Shown here: in pieces, positions 1 through 8,960 of the stretch
Layout of the letters: each line of letters begins with the position of its first letter
Position numbering within the stretch: the first letter of the stretch is position 1
Assembly: GCA_046350295.1 (NCBI GenBank)
Contig: JAXMAR010000027.1
Location: 38,411 to 102,410 of the forward strand
DNA length: 64,000 nt
Direction: 5' to 3'
Origin: JAXMAR01 sp046350295
Lineage (GTDB): Bacteria > Planctomycetota > Planctomycetia > Gemmatales > Gemmataceae
Notes under the pieces: generated by a model
Databases searched by the model: none
Told to the model about the DNA's origin: nothing
The model's input: only the letters and a program-made list of their open reading frames with translations
Program-made: the position numbers and the translations under genes

Positions 1-2775
1 CCGACGCGTCGGCAGTAACCGTGCCGATCGAGTCCACCGTGCCAGGGCGGTAGATGTCGACGGTGCTGCTTGCGAGGGCGGTACCCGAAATGACAAGGGT
101 TTGGTCGTTCGTGATGAAATCGGACGCGGAGGCGCCGGAGTCGGTGGAAATGGAGGTGATCGCGGGCGGGTCCGGCTGGAGCGTGATCTTCGTGACGAAG
201 GCGTCGCTCGAACCGGCCAAGTTGGCTTGGTAGGGGTCTTGCGTCGGGAAATCCGTCGAGACGGTCATGCCCGCGATGTAGGCGTTGTCGAGAATGTCGA
301 GGCCGATGCCCCGGCCTTCGTCCGCATCGGAACCACCGAGGTAGCTGGAGAAAACCTTGGAGTGGCCATCCGCGCTGACCTGAGTCACGAAGGCGTCCTT
401 CACGCCCCCGAAGCTGGGTTGAAAGGCGGAAAGCGTCGGGAAATCGGACGAGGTAGTCATGCCGGTGAGCAGGGGCCGGCGGCTGGCATCGAGGGCGATC
501 CCCCGACCGGAATCGGCGCCCGATCCGCCGAGCAGGCTGGAAGAGATCAGGGATGAACCCCAATAGCTGATCGCGGTGACGAACGCGTCCGAGTCTCCGC
601 CGCCGAAACTCGTCTGAAAACCGCCTGGGGTTGGAAAGGCGTCCAATCCGGGCGGGCCTGCCTCGCCGGTGATGTAGGCGTTCCCTGAGGAGTCGAGCGC
701 AATGCCATAGCTTGCGTCGTCGTCTCTGCCCCCAATCACGGTGGAATAGACCCGTGCCGTGCCGTCCTTGTTGAACTTGGTGACAAAGGCGTCCGTGCCG
801 CCCAGCACGGTTTCCTGGTAGGCGCCCCCGGTGGTTGGGAACCCGGATGAGGCCTCGCCCGTTACATATGCGTAGCCGTCCTGGTCGACCGCCACGCCGT
901 AAGCGCGGTCGTCGCCAGGGCCGCCGAGTAGCGTGGAATAGATCGTGCCGCCGCTGGGAGAAAGCTTGGTCAAGAACGCTTCCAGGCCGCCATTGGCGTC
1001 GTGCTGATAGACGCCGTCCGTTGTTGGAAAAGGACACCAGCTTTCCGGCTGGACAAAGCCAACGAGGAACGCTTCGCCCTGAGCGTTGACTGCGATCCCG
1101 GTCCCCTCTTCAGGCGCGCTATTGTAGGTGCCGATGGCCCGGGCGTAGAGCAGCTGATCGCCGGTCGCGTTCAGCTTGAAAACGACCGGATCGAGGATGG
1201 CGGAGGGGGTTCCGGGCGTAACGGGGAAGCCGGCGGCCGAATAACCGGCGACATAGGCGTTGCCGGCGGGGTCAACGGCAATGGCGTTCGCCCAGTCATC
1301 CGCGGAGCCGCCGATGTAGACCGAATAAACCACCTGGCGCCCGTCCGCGCTGAGCTTGGTGACGAAAGCGTCGTAGTTGGACCATAAATAGCTACTACCG
1401 GCGACATAGACGGCGCCCGCGTTGTCGACAGCGATGCCGTTCGCCTCGTCATCGGAAACGCGGCCCAGGAAAGTCGAGTAGTCAATTGCCGGGTCGATCA
1501 CAAGTTCAGCGCTGTGGTCGTATTGAGAAACTTGAAAGCCGAACTGGTTCGTCCCGAGGCTGAGGTAGCGTGCCGAGGCTTCGCGACGGGCGCCGGTTTC
1601 CCCCACCTGATACGCTACGGGCTCCCAGCTGCGGATTTCGCCGTTCGGGGTGGAGAGGTGCGCGGCGCCGCGGGGGTCGATGGAGACGCCAGTCACGCCT
1701 TGATAATCCAGCCGAATCTGCGAGGGGTCGGCCCCGGGTTTCACCACCAAATCGTACTCCAGAAGCCCGCTGTTGTTGCCGTAGTAACGCACGTCTATGC
1801 CAGGGTAGATGTCGTGTACCACCACAGCGGAGTAGTTGGGGACGTTGGTCAGCCACTGCGAGGGGTCGCCCTTGAAGTAGTTGGAGCGGCTCTGCAAAGG
1901 CCCGTCGCCGACGACGCGCGCGCTCGGATTGGCGCCCACGAACGTCATGGAAACGACGTCGACACGCGGAGGCGCCTTCGGCTGGACGTTCGGCTGAACC
2001 AAGTTGAAGACAGCGGTGTTCGGGAAAGGAAGAGGTTGTAGCCCTTGCCGTGCGACAAGAACTGCACCTGGCTATCGGCTTGGCCGCGGTTGATCTCGAA
2101 GGTCATGGGCCGGGCGCCGAAACTCGTGGACATTGGGTTTCGATTCGAGCGTGCGTCGAGGGGAGTCGCCCCTGCGGATGATGTGTCAACAGCGCTTCTC
2201 GGAGTAGGCGTGGGCGGCGTGGTCGGGCCGGCATTGTTTTCCTGCGAGGATCCGCCACCTGCGGCGCCACCGCTGCCATTTCCGCCGGCGGGCCCAGCCC
2301 CGGATTCCCCGCCAGCGGCAGGCGGCGGAGTGTCAGAGGGGGTCGCGACCCCACCACCTCCGCCGCTCGGAGAATGCGGAGGCGTTTGGCCCAACGGGTC
2401 CGGGAAGGGATCGGCGAAGTTGTCGAAGTTGGGCGGCTGAAGGGCCGTCAGCGGCGCCGTCGGGAGCGAGGGGGATGGGGCGGCGGCTGGCGGAGGATCG
2501 GCGGGCCGCGCGACGTCTTGCCCCGGTGGGACGGCTTCGAGGAGGGATGTCACTGAGATCGACTCGGTTGGCGACGGGAGAGCGAGGGCGGCGGCTGGGG
2601 CGCTGGAAGCCGCTGCTTCATCGCCCTGTCCCAAGCCCAGCGCGATGCCGGCGCCGAGCAGGCCGGAAATGGAGCCGAGCAGTTCGGTCGGGGAAGCGCG
2701 GTCCTCCAGTTGCTCGATCCTGGGCCGGTGGTTCGGAAACACGACGCGGCGCGTACGCTGGGTGTGGCGCTTCAT
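1..2775 (-). CDS. Giant exported SBBP beta-propeller protein, 5'-partial window copy with one frameshift
   Basis: The gene runs off the left window edge, so its C-terminus is not seen. It starts at the ATG whose complement is 2773-2775, giving MKRHTQ and then an RPRIEQLEDRASP segment, the LEDR motif common at the N-termini of large planctomycete exported proteins. A Pro/Gly/Ala/Ser-rich linker follows, then a DUF7948-like domain (start MTFEINRGQADSQVQFL) and about seven SBBP repeats of the type YSTLLGG..DD..GIAVD..G..YV.G. An Ig-like segment (near ITNDQTLVISG) begins close to the edge. The frame breaks near 2022-2027: one extra C in a CCC run would join NLFLS to NTAVFNLVQPNV. The stretch on either side reads well, so an assembly or read error is the simplest explanation. 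Likely cell-surface; partner unknown. Confidence 0.85.
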
Positions 2776-2974
2776 CGGCGCATCCTTGTGGGGGAATGTT
2801 TGTGCGGAACACGCTTCCGGGCGAGGATGCGTTCCTTGCGAGCGGCTGGCTTGGATTCGAAATGGAACGGCGTAACAATTGGGAGACGCCAGCTGCCACC
2901 AAGTTCGCACGAAGATGTAGGGACTTTAATCGAGGCGGAGGGGATTGCAAGAGAAAAATTCAAGAATCCTCATC

Positions 2975-3319
2975 TGTGCGACACTATTATATCACAATCT
3001 CGGTTTTTGCGATGCGGGCGCGAATTTCGTCGCATCAAGGTCGGTTGCGTGTTCTGTGACCTTTTTTCTAAGCGTCACAGGAATGACGGGTTGCGTTGCG
3101 GGCGGGCGATATGGCGCAATGAGTGGGCGCCTGTGCGACGAGATGCGACGAAACCGGCGGCGCCGCGAACGATCCATGGAAGCCGGCGGACTGGTGTTCT
3201 CCGTAGGGTGGCGATCTTCAAGGTTATTCGGCGGTCTTGCCGGTTGTCTCGGCACCGGCCCGCGGCGGACCGGGGGCGAGGCGCCGCAAGTCGCGGAGTT
3301 GTGACAGTGTTATGTCACA
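2975..3319. promoter_or_regulatory. Cluster of TGTGAC...GTCACA inverted repeats
   Basis: Three inverted repeats built from the same half-site are visible: a degenerate one at 2975-2996 (TGTGcGAC ... aTCACA), CTGTGAC/GTCACAG at 3054-3060 and 3074-3080, and TGTGAC/GTCACA at 3300-3305 and 3314-3319. The first and last also share the downstream word TCACAATC followed by a T-rich stretch. On the minus strand TATAAT occurs at 2986-2991. They sit upstream of the SBBP gene start at 2775, so a dimeric regulator binding there is a plausible inference. The spacers (8-13 nt) do not fit the 6-nt spacer of a CRP site. Confidence 0.4.
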
Positions 3320-3378
3320 ATCGCGTTTGTCAATGTCGGTTGCATTTCAGCAACGGGGGCGTGTTGAAAAGAAAGAAA

Positions 3379-3404
3379 CGCATGGCGCCTACGCATGGCG
3401 CCTA
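3379..3404. repeat. 13-bp tandem repeat, two copies
   Basis: The unit CGCATGGCGCCTA occurs twice head to tail, followed by a degenerate third copy (CGCGCGGCGCC). It is intergenic and has no visible function. Confidence 0.6.
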
Positions 3405-3418
3405 CGCGCGGCGCCAGG

Positions 3419-3472
3419 AAAAATCAAAGCCGGAAGGGTCCGCGACGGCTGGACCGTCGCTGACCCTTCCGG
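3419..3472 (-). terminator. Rho-independent terminator of the methyltransferase gene
   Basis: Read on the minus strand, a long stem (GGAAGGGTC.GCGACGG pairing with CCGTCGC.GACCCTTCC, arms about 3431-3448 and 3453-3471) is followed directly by a T-rich run (CTTTGATTTTT). It lies about 50 bp after the stop of the methyltransferase gene. Confidence 0.75.
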
Positions 3473-3520
3473 CCGCGTGCGTCGCGTTGGCCTTCGTGGA
3501 AACGAAAGGGGACAACGCGG

Positions 3521-4369
3521 TCACTTCCCTTCCTTGTTGTCCTTCTCGGTGATGATCCAGAGGTGGAGGACGTACTGTTCGCCGCCAACCTCGATCTTGC
3601 GCGTCTCGTTCGGTTTCCAGTCGCCCATGGTGAAGCGGTGGGAGATGACGCGCGAGCCGGGCTTCATGGTCTTGCGGAGCATGGGCCGCATCGCGGCGTT
3701 GAGGTCCTCGCCCATGTAGAGGCAGACGACGCTGGCTTCCTCGGCGCTCTTGATCTCGAGGGCGTTGGCCTCGGAGAACGCGACCTTGTCGGTCACCTTC
3801 GCCTTCTTGGCGTTCTCGTTCGATTCCTTGACGCGGGCCGGGTCGATGTCGAAGCCCTTGCCGCTCTTGGCGCCGAAGTCCTTGACGGCGGTGATGACGA
3901 AGCGGCCGTCGCCGCAGCCGATGTCCCAGACCACGTCCCCCTTGCCGACCTTGCCCATGCGGAGCATTTCCTCCACGACTTCCTGCGGCGTGGGGACGTA
4001 GCGGACGATGACGTCGTCGCGCTCCTTGGGATCGGCCTTGCGCAGATCGACGACGATCTCGTCGCCGGAAGGTTTGAAGGTGACGACCTTGGTGCGGGTG
4101 ATTTTCGTGTAGTTGTTCGGGTCCCACTGGGCCTTGAAGGTCATGACATATTCGGCGCCGGCTTCGAGGCCGGGGATGTCGAACTTGCGCGTGGTGCCGC
4201 GCTGCTTGGTTTCCTTGCCGTCGATCCAGAGCTTGGCGTCGTCCTCGAGGACGATGACCTTGATCTTGACGCCGCTTTTGCCGCCGCTGATGGCCTGGGG
4301 CAGGGCGACGAGAAGACAGAGCGCGAAGGCGGCCAGCGCCGCTCCGGCCCAGCGATGCAACCTGAACAC
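3521..4369 (-). CDS. Exported TIGR03000-domain / class I SAM-methyltransferase fusion
   Basis: 282 residues. I chose the GTG start at 4367-4369 because an AAAGGAG ribosome-binding site lies 6 nt upstream and it begins right at a signal peptide (VFRLHRWAGAALAAFALCLLVALPQAISGG). Upstream in-frame ATG codons lack a good site. Residues ~35-100 resemble the planctomycete TIGR03000 domain (AKLWIDGKETKQRGTTRKF, then PGLEAGAEYVMTF). Residues ~125-280 form a class I methyltransferase: VVWDIGCGDGRFVITAV is the SAM-binding motif I, followed by GFDIDP and NALE-type acidic positions. The substrate is unknown. A signal peptide on a SAM-dependent enzyme is odd, because SAM is cytoplasmic; it may be inner-membrane anchored, or the catalytic domain may face the paryphoplasm. 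Confident on domains, unsure on role. Confidence 0.85.
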   Translation of the reverse strand: MFRLHRWAGAALAAFALCLLVALPQAISGGKSGVKIKVIVLEDDAKLWIDGKETKQRGTTRKFDIPGLEAGAEYVMTFKAQWDPNNYTKITRTKVVTFKPSGDEIVVDLRKADPKERDDVIVRYVPTPQEVVEEMLRMGKVGKGDVVWDIGCGDGRFVITAVKDFGAKSGKGFDIDPARVKESNENAKKAKVTDKVAFSEANALEIKSAEEASVVCLYMGEDLNAAMRPMLRKTMKPGSRVISHRFTMGDWKPNETRKIEVGGEQYVLHLWIITEKDNKEGK

Positions 4370-4615
4370 GGTTCTCTCCTTTGCAGGGTTTCTCTGAAGC
4401 AGCCAGATGCTCTTGATATAAGGGAAGAACGGCCGCATTGCTACGAGAAAAAAGCCGCGAAGCGCGTAGCGCCGCCTGTCGGAACCGTCCCAAATCACGT
4501 TTGCCATTTGCAGCGGCCGAGCGCCCCGCCTACAATGATGTTGGATGGCATGCCAGCGGAAGTCGCCGTCCCAAGGATGGTGGAGCACGGTTTTCTTTTT
4601 GTCGGAGGCATGACC

Positions 4616-5509
4616 ATGGTCAATCGGAACTGGCTGGCCCTCTTGGTGGGGGCCGGCGTGCTGGCAAGCGCCTCAGGCGCTCGAGCCGGCGACACGGTTC
4701 TCCTCGGCGGCGCGCCCGCCGCGAACACAGCAACCCTCGCGCTCAACGCCGGCGACGCGGCCACCGAGCTCGTCGCTTATCGCGGTGGCGGTGGCCACGG
4801 CGGCGGCCACTACGGCGGCGGCCATTATGGCCACGTCGGGCACTACGGCGGCTATGGCCATTATGGCCACGGGTTCTACGGCGGCCGTTACGGCTTCGGG
4901 TACGGTTACGGCTATCGGTCGTACTACCGGCCGTATTATGCCTCGTACTACCGACCCTACTACTATTCGAGCTACTACTACCCGAGCTACTACTACCCGT
5001 ACAGCTACTACCCGAGCTATTACGTAGACCCGGGCTATTACTACGGGGGGTACTACACGCCCTGCTCGACGACCGTGGTCGCCACGGCGCCGACGGTGAC
5101 GCTGCGGGCAGGAGTCGCTCCGGCAACGTATGCGCCGCCGAGTTACGGGACGCCGACCTACGGGACGCCGACCTACGGGACGCCGACCTACGGGACGCGG
5201 CCGGGGCCGCTGATGCCGCCTGCGGATTCGCCGGACGGCACGTACCGCTATGACGGCGGCCCGATGGCGCCGATGCCGCTGCCGAGCGACACGCCGCCGA
5301 CGGTCGATCCGGCACGACCGACGCTGCCTCGGGACGGCCGCTTCGTGTCGCTGCCGGCGACGAAAGCGCCGATTGCCTATCCCGCCTACGGCGAGAGGAC
5401 GCCTGCTCCGCGTGCGACCGAGCCGGGGACGATCCTTGTGTCGACGCCGGCGCCGGCGGCGACAACGTCTCGGCTGACGTATCCCGCGTACGGGGAGTCG
5501 CGCAAGTAA
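4616..5509 (+). CDS. Exported Gly/His/Tyr-rich low-complexity protein
   Basis: 297 residues. The start is the second ATG of an ATGACCATG; GGAGG at 4604-4608 is 7 nt from this ATG but only 1 nt from the first. A signal peptide (NWLALLVGAGVLASASGARA) is followed by a GGGGHGGGHYGGGHYGH region, a Tyr-rich block (YYRPYY, YYYPSYYYPY) and a Thr/Pro-rich half with a GTPTY tandem repeat, then alternating PAYGE motifs near the end (SLPATKAPIAYPAYGERTPA; RLTYPAYGESRK). No enzyme domain is visible. Similar Gly/Tyr-rich exported proteins are common in Gemmata-like planctomycetes. A structural or matrix role is a guess. It ends 29 bp before a clear terminator. Confidence 0.85.
   Translation: MVNRNWLALLVGAGVLASASGARAGDTVLLGGAPAANTATLALNAGDAATELVAYRGGGGHGGGHYGGGHYGHVGHYGGYGHYGHGFYGGRYGFGYGYGYRSYYRPYYASYYRPYYYSSYYYPSYYYPYSYYPSYYVDPGYYYGGYYTPCSTTVVATAPTVTLRAGVAPATYAPPSYGTPTYGTPTYGTPTYGTRPGPLMPPADSPDGTYRYDGGPMAPMPLPSDTPPTVDPARPTLPRDGRFVSLPATKAPIAYPAYGERTPAPRATEPGTILVSTPAPAATTSRLTYPAYGESRK
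5144..5197 (+). repeat. 15-bp tandem repeat encoding YGTPT
   Basis: The 15-bp unit TACGGGACGCCGACC occurs three times exactly, with a 9-bp partial fourth copy, inside the Tyr-rich protein gene. Exact copies imply recent slippage; the unit is in frame, so copy number can vary without breaking the gene. Confidence 0.85.
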
Positions 5510-5538
5510 GCGATCGAAAGCGATCCGAACCATGAATG

Positions 5539-5568
5539 AACCGCGGCAATCATTTGCCGCGGTTTTTT
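5539..5568 (+). terminator. Rho-independent terminator
   Basis: Perfect 11-bp stem AACCGCGGCAA (5539-5549) / TTGCCGCGGTT (5554-5564) with a 4-nt loop, followed by further T residues to 5568. It serves the upstream plus-strand gene and, with AA at the other side, could only weakly act on the convergent gene. Confidence 0.9.
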
Positions 5569-5583
5569 CATGCGCAGCCGGCG

Positions 5584-6114
5584 TCAATCCCCCTTGAAGC
5601 CGCGGATGATGGCGCCGATGCCGAGGCAGAAGAGGATCGGCGGGTAGATGAAGATGCGGTCGGCGGCGAGTCCGGCGAAGAACCAGACAAGGGCGCCGAC
5701 CATCATGCCGACGCCGGCGAGGATCTCGGGATGGACCGCGACGCCGCGCGGGCCGTCGTCTTCGCGGCGGAGGTCGCGGGAAACCTTCTTCGAGCGCGAG
5801 GTGTCCCATTCCTTCTTGCGGGAGCGGGGCGGCGGTGGCGCGGGCTGGAGCGGCGGAGGCTGCGGTGGCGCCTGCGGCGGAGGCGGCGTGGCGCGAATCG
5901 CTTCGGCGGTCCGCCTCGTTTCCGCGCGGTCCAGCTTGGCGCCGGCGTCCGTCTCATCGTCCAGGAACGCTTGAAACGCCTCGTCCTCGGCGCTTTTCGT
6001 GGCGGCGGGGACGGGGCATGCCGACCCGCAATCGGGACAGCGAACTTTTCGTCCCGCCAGCTGCTCCTTGACGCGCAGCGGGCGACCGCAGTCACAGGCA
6101 AAGGCGATACTCAT
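5584..6114 (-). CDS. Zinc-ribbon protein with C-terminal membrane segments
   Basis: 176 residues. The N-terminus (MSIAFACDCGRPLRVKEQ, then CPDCG) is a zinc ribbon with CxC and CxxC pairs. A Pro-rich, charged linker (residues ~80-115) leads to two hydrophobic segments (ILAGVGMMVGALVWFFAGLAA; IFIYPPILFCLGIGAIIRGF). This layout, ribbon plus linker plus two membrane helices, is common in planctomycete hypotheticals. The function is unknown; the ribbon would face the cytoplasm if the helices form a hairpin. It is convergent with the Tyr-rich protein gene and shares the terminator region. Confidence 0.8.
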   Translation of the reverse strand: MSIAFACDCGRPLRVKEQLAGRKVRCPDCGSACPVPAATKSAEDEAFQAFLDDETDAGAKLDRAETRRTAEAIRATPPPPQAPPQPPPLQPAPPPPRSRKKEWDTSRSKKVSRDLRREDDGPRGVAVHPEILAGVGMMVGALVWFFAGLAADRIFIYPPILFCLGIGAIIRGFKGD

Positions 6115-6167
6115 TGGGGGCGCCCAGTGAATCCCGAACTCGAGGGATCGAAAACGCCACCGAGAGA

Positions 6168-7595
6168 CTACCCGACGGTGTCGCCGCTTGCCAGGTTTTT
6201 CTTAGCGTGCGGCTTCGCCAGAAACGAGAGGAGCGGCGCGGTCATCAGCGTGGTGACGAGGGCCATCAGGACGAGCATCGCGAAGAGACGGGGGGACAGG
6301 ATGCCCATCTCCAGGCCGACGTTCAGCACGATCAGCTCCATGAGCCCGCGCGTGTTGACGAGGATGCCGAGGCCCAGGCTCGTGGAGTGACCGAGCCCCG
6401 TCAATCGCCCGGCGACATATGCGCCGCCGATCTTGCCGGCGGCCGCGACGAGGATGATCAAACCGCAAATGAGCCATGCTTCGGTTCCCTGCACGAGGCC
6501 GATCTGCGTTCGCAGGCCGGTGTAGGCGAAGAAGGCCGGGAGGAGCAGGCCAGTGACCGGCAACTCCAGGCGCTGTGTCAGGTCCTCGGTCAGCTTGCTC
6601 TCATGCGGCACGAGGGCGCCGAGGAGGAAAGCGCCGAAGAGGGCGTGGATGCCGATCGCCTCGGTTGCGAGGGCGGCGAGCAAGAGGGGCACGAATACCC
6701 AGGGCAAGAGTCGCGGCCGCAAGTCCTCACGGGCCTCGTAGAGTAGCGTGAACCAGGCGACGGCGGGGCGAGCGAACAAGACCATGAACGCCAGGAAGAG
6801 CAGGCTGTAGAGCATGACGGCGCCGGCGCCGCTCGCGTCGGCCTGGACGATGCCGACGACCAGGGCGAGGAGCGTCCAGGCGGAGATATCGTCGATGGCG
6901 GCGGTAAGGAGGGCGAGGGCGCCGAGAGGCGTTTGCGTGAGGCGCAGGTCGCTGAGGATGCGGGCGAGGACCGGAAAGGCGGTGACGGCCAGGGAGACGC
7001 CGAGGAAGAGAGCGAATGGCGTGAACGAGACCCCGCTGGGCGCGAAGCCGGGAAAGAGGAGGAGCGCGAGAATGGCGCCTCCGAGAAACGGGACGATCAT
7101 GCTGACATGGGCGATGAAGGCGGTCGACTGCACGTGCTGCCGAAAGGGCGCCGTGTTCAACTCCAGGCCGACCAGGAAGAGGTAGGTGATGACGCCGACC
7201 TGCGCCAGCGCTCCCAGCTGAGGCGCCGCGTCCGCGGGAAACACGAAACGCATGGCCTCGGGCGAGATCTGGCCCAGGAGAGACGGCCCCAGCACGATCC
7301 CAGCCACGACCTCCGCGATGACCGGCGGCTCCTTGAAGCGCATGAACACCAGGCCGAGCAGACGCCCGGCGAGCAGCACGGCGGCGAGAGCGAGAAGCAG
7401 GTGGGCCACGCTGCTCGACGGCGCCGCGGGCGCTTCGGGCTGAACGACCGGAGCCGCCTCGGCCAAGCCCTCACCGACGTAGCGCACGGCGAAAAACGCG
7501 CCGAGGCCGGCGACAAGGAAGAGGGCGTAGAGCAACACCGTGCGCCGCGGGCGCGGCGCTGGCAGTGACAACGACGTTGGCTCGGCGGCGGACAT
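6168..7595 (-). CDS. CPA2-family cation:proton antiporter (KefB/NhaS type)
   Basis: 475 residues with an N-terminal hydrophobic segment (TVLLYALFLVAGLGAFFAVRYVG), a short periplasmic linker, then the 11-12 helix Na/H exchanger domain. Family features are visible: RFKEPPVIAEVVAGIVLGPSLLG near residue 75, FLVGLELN, and the paired acid AAIDDISAWTLLALVVG. The protein ends soon after the membrane domain, so it has no TrkA-N regulatory domain. It should exchange Na+ or K+ for protons across the inner membrane. It is 69 bp downstream of the flavoenzyme gene on the same strand and could share its transcript. Confidence 0.9.
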   Translation of the reverse strand: MSAAEPTSLSLPAPRPRRTVLLYALFLVAGLGAFFAVRYVGEGLAEAAPVVQPEAPAAPSSSVAHLLLALAAVLLAGRLLGLVFMRFKEPPVIAEVVAGIVLGPSLLGQISPEAMRFVFPADAAPQLGALAQVGVITYLFLVGLELNTAPFRQHVQSTAFIAHVSMIVPFLGGAILALLLFPGFAPSGVSFTPFALFLGVSLAVTAFPVLARILSDLRLTQTPLGALALLTAAIDDISAWTLLALVVGIVQADASGAGAVMLYSLLFLAFMVLFARPAVAWFTLLYEAREDLRPRLLPWVFVPLLLAALATEAIGIHALFGAFLLGALVPHESKLTEDLTQRLELPVTGLLLPAFFAYTGLRTQIGLVQGTEAWLICGLIILVAAAGKIGGAYVAGRLTGLGHSTSLGLGILVNTRGLMELIVLNVGLEMGILSPRLFAMLVLMALVTTLMTAPLLSFLAKPHAKKNLASGDTVG

Positions 7596-7664
7596 TCATG
7601 CGTCTCTAAAAGGCGAGCATCGCGGTGCAAGCGCGATGTGGCATCGTCTCACGCTGGATCAGAG

Positions 7665-8924
7665 TCAGGCCGGCGTCCTCTCCCCCGCCGTCGCAAAGGC
7701 GTTCTCGGCCCGCATCGTGTCGATCGCCGGCCAGAGGGCGTCGACGTCGTCCTTGAAGAGGTCGCCGATGAGAACGTCGGTCACGTAGCCCTTAAGGTGC
7801 GGGTAGCGGCGGACGAACTTGCCGAAGCTGAGGCCGTCGTAAAACTCGTTGACGAGACGGCGCATGCGGTCCATGCCCTTGCCGAAGTCGTGCTCCCATT
7901 TGCCGAGCTGGGCCGCCGAGGTGTCCCCCTTGGCCAGGCCTTCGTTGATGGCGTCGGCAGCCATCTCGCCGGACTTGAGGGCGAGGAGCACCCCGGAGGA
8001 GTAAAGGGGATCGAGAAAGCCAAAGGCGTCGCCGACGAGCGTCCAGCCGTCTCCGGCCGCTTGTTTGGCGCGATACGAGTACTCCTTGGCGGCGCGGAAG
8101 GGGGAGACGCGCGTCGCCCCGGCGAGGCGCGGCTTGAGCCCGGGGCAGCGATCGACCTCCTCGGAGTAGATTTTCTCGTAGTCCTTGCCGCGGTTCTTGA
8201 GGAGGTAATCGAAGGAGGCGACGACACCCACCGAGATGATGTCGTCGTGCTGGGGGATGTACCAGAACCAGCCGTGCTTGCCCTGCGTCTGGATGACGAG
8301 CGTGGCGCCCTCGTCGCGGCCCGCGTCGCGCTGGGCGCCTTGCCAGTAGGTCCAGCAGGCGGATTTGCGCAGGAGCGGATCCCACTGGCGCAGCTTGAGC
8401 CGGTCGAGGATCAGCGAGCTTTGCCCGCTGGCGTCGACGACGACCTCGGCGCGGACCGTGCGCTCCTGCCTGTCGCCCAGGACGACGCGGACGCCGACCG
8501 CGCGGCTGCCCTCGAACAGCACTTCCAGCACGCGGGCGCCCTGATGGACCTCGACGCCATGCTCGGCCGCGTTCTTGAGCATGAGATCGTCGAACTCGCT
8601 GCGCAGCACCTGCCACGTCTGCGACGATTCGTGCGGCCGATGATCGACAAAGTAGAACGGCTCGGAAAGCTTACCGTGCTGGTTGATGAACTGGACGCTG
8701 TACTTCTTGATGAAGTGGCTCGACCGCATCTTGTCGAGCATGTCCAGCCGCTTGAGGGTCCAGTAGGTCTGCGGAATGAGGGACTCGCCGATGTGGAAGC
8801 GGGGAAAGTACTCGCGCTCGAAGAGGACGACCTTGTGTCCCTTCTGCGCGATCAGCGTGGAGACGGTCGAGCCCGCCGGCCCGCCGCCGATGACGATTAC
8901 CGCAGGATTCTGCGTGACGTTCAC
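7665..8924 (-). CDS. FAD-dependent oxidoreductase, tryptophan-halogenase / geranylgeranyl-reductase-like
   Basis: 419 residues. The N-terminus has the FAD dinucleotide motif VIVIGGGPAGSTVSTLIAQKG. Residue ~200 has GWFWYIP, which fits the WxWxIP motif of flavin-dependent halogenases, and GDAFGFLDPLYSSGVLLALKSG is the second FAD site shared with geranylgeranyl reductases and halogenases. FPRFHIGESLIP is also typical of this superfamily. A flavin halogenase, alkyl-group hydroxylase or reductase is possible; the substrate cannot be read from sequence. No flavin reductase gene is adjacent. It lies 36 bp after the MarR gene, so is probably controlled by it. Confidence 0.85.
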   Translation of the reverse strand: MNVTQNPAVIVIGGGPAGSTVSTLIAQKGHKVVLFEREYFPRFHIGESLIPQTYWTLKRLDMLDKMRSSHFIKKYSVQFINQHGKLSEPFYFVDHRPHESSQTWQVLRSEFDDLMLKNAAEHGVEVHQGARVLEVLFEGSRAVGVRVVLGDRQERTVRAEVVVDASGQSSLILDRLKLRQWDPLLRKSACWTYWQGAQRDAGRDEGATLVIQTQGKHGWFWYIPQHDDIISVGVVASFDYLLKNRGKDYEKIYSEEVDRCPGLKPRLAGATRVSPFRAAKEYSYRAKQAAGDGWTLVGDAFGFLDPLYSSGVLLALKSGEMAADAINEGLAKGDTSAAQLGKWEHDFGKGMDRMRRLVNEFYDGLSFGKFVRRYPHLKGYVTDVLIGDLFKDDVDALWPAIDTMRAENAFATAGERTPA

Positions 8925-8960
8925 GGTAACAACCTTTCAACGAAAAACGACACGGGCGAA

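Larger units (their letters stand above)
2776..3520. other. 745-bp intergenic region with IR cluster, tandem repeat and terminator
   Basis: I see no convincing gene here. The region lies upstream of the SBBP-protein gene and downstream of the methyltransferase gene, both on the minus strand. It is less GC-rich than its surroundings near 2960-3080, contains several TGTGAC/GTCACA half-sites, a 13-bp tandem repeat and a strong terminator hairpin; these are listed separately. Confidence 0.6.

Noticed and set aside
3300..3319. CRP-like site TGTGA...TCACA
   Set aside because: The spacing between half-sites is 10 nt, not 6, and no CRP gene is seen; only a generic inverted repeat is supported.
3563..4450. 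Long plus-strand open frame opposite the methyltransferase
   Set aside because: It is a shadow on the other strand of a well-recognised gene and has no family features; only its later part from 4616 is a real gene.
5144..5197. Possible CRISPR-like array of short repeats
   Set aside because: The 15-bp units are head to tail without spacers and encode in-frame YGTPT in a low-complexity protein.
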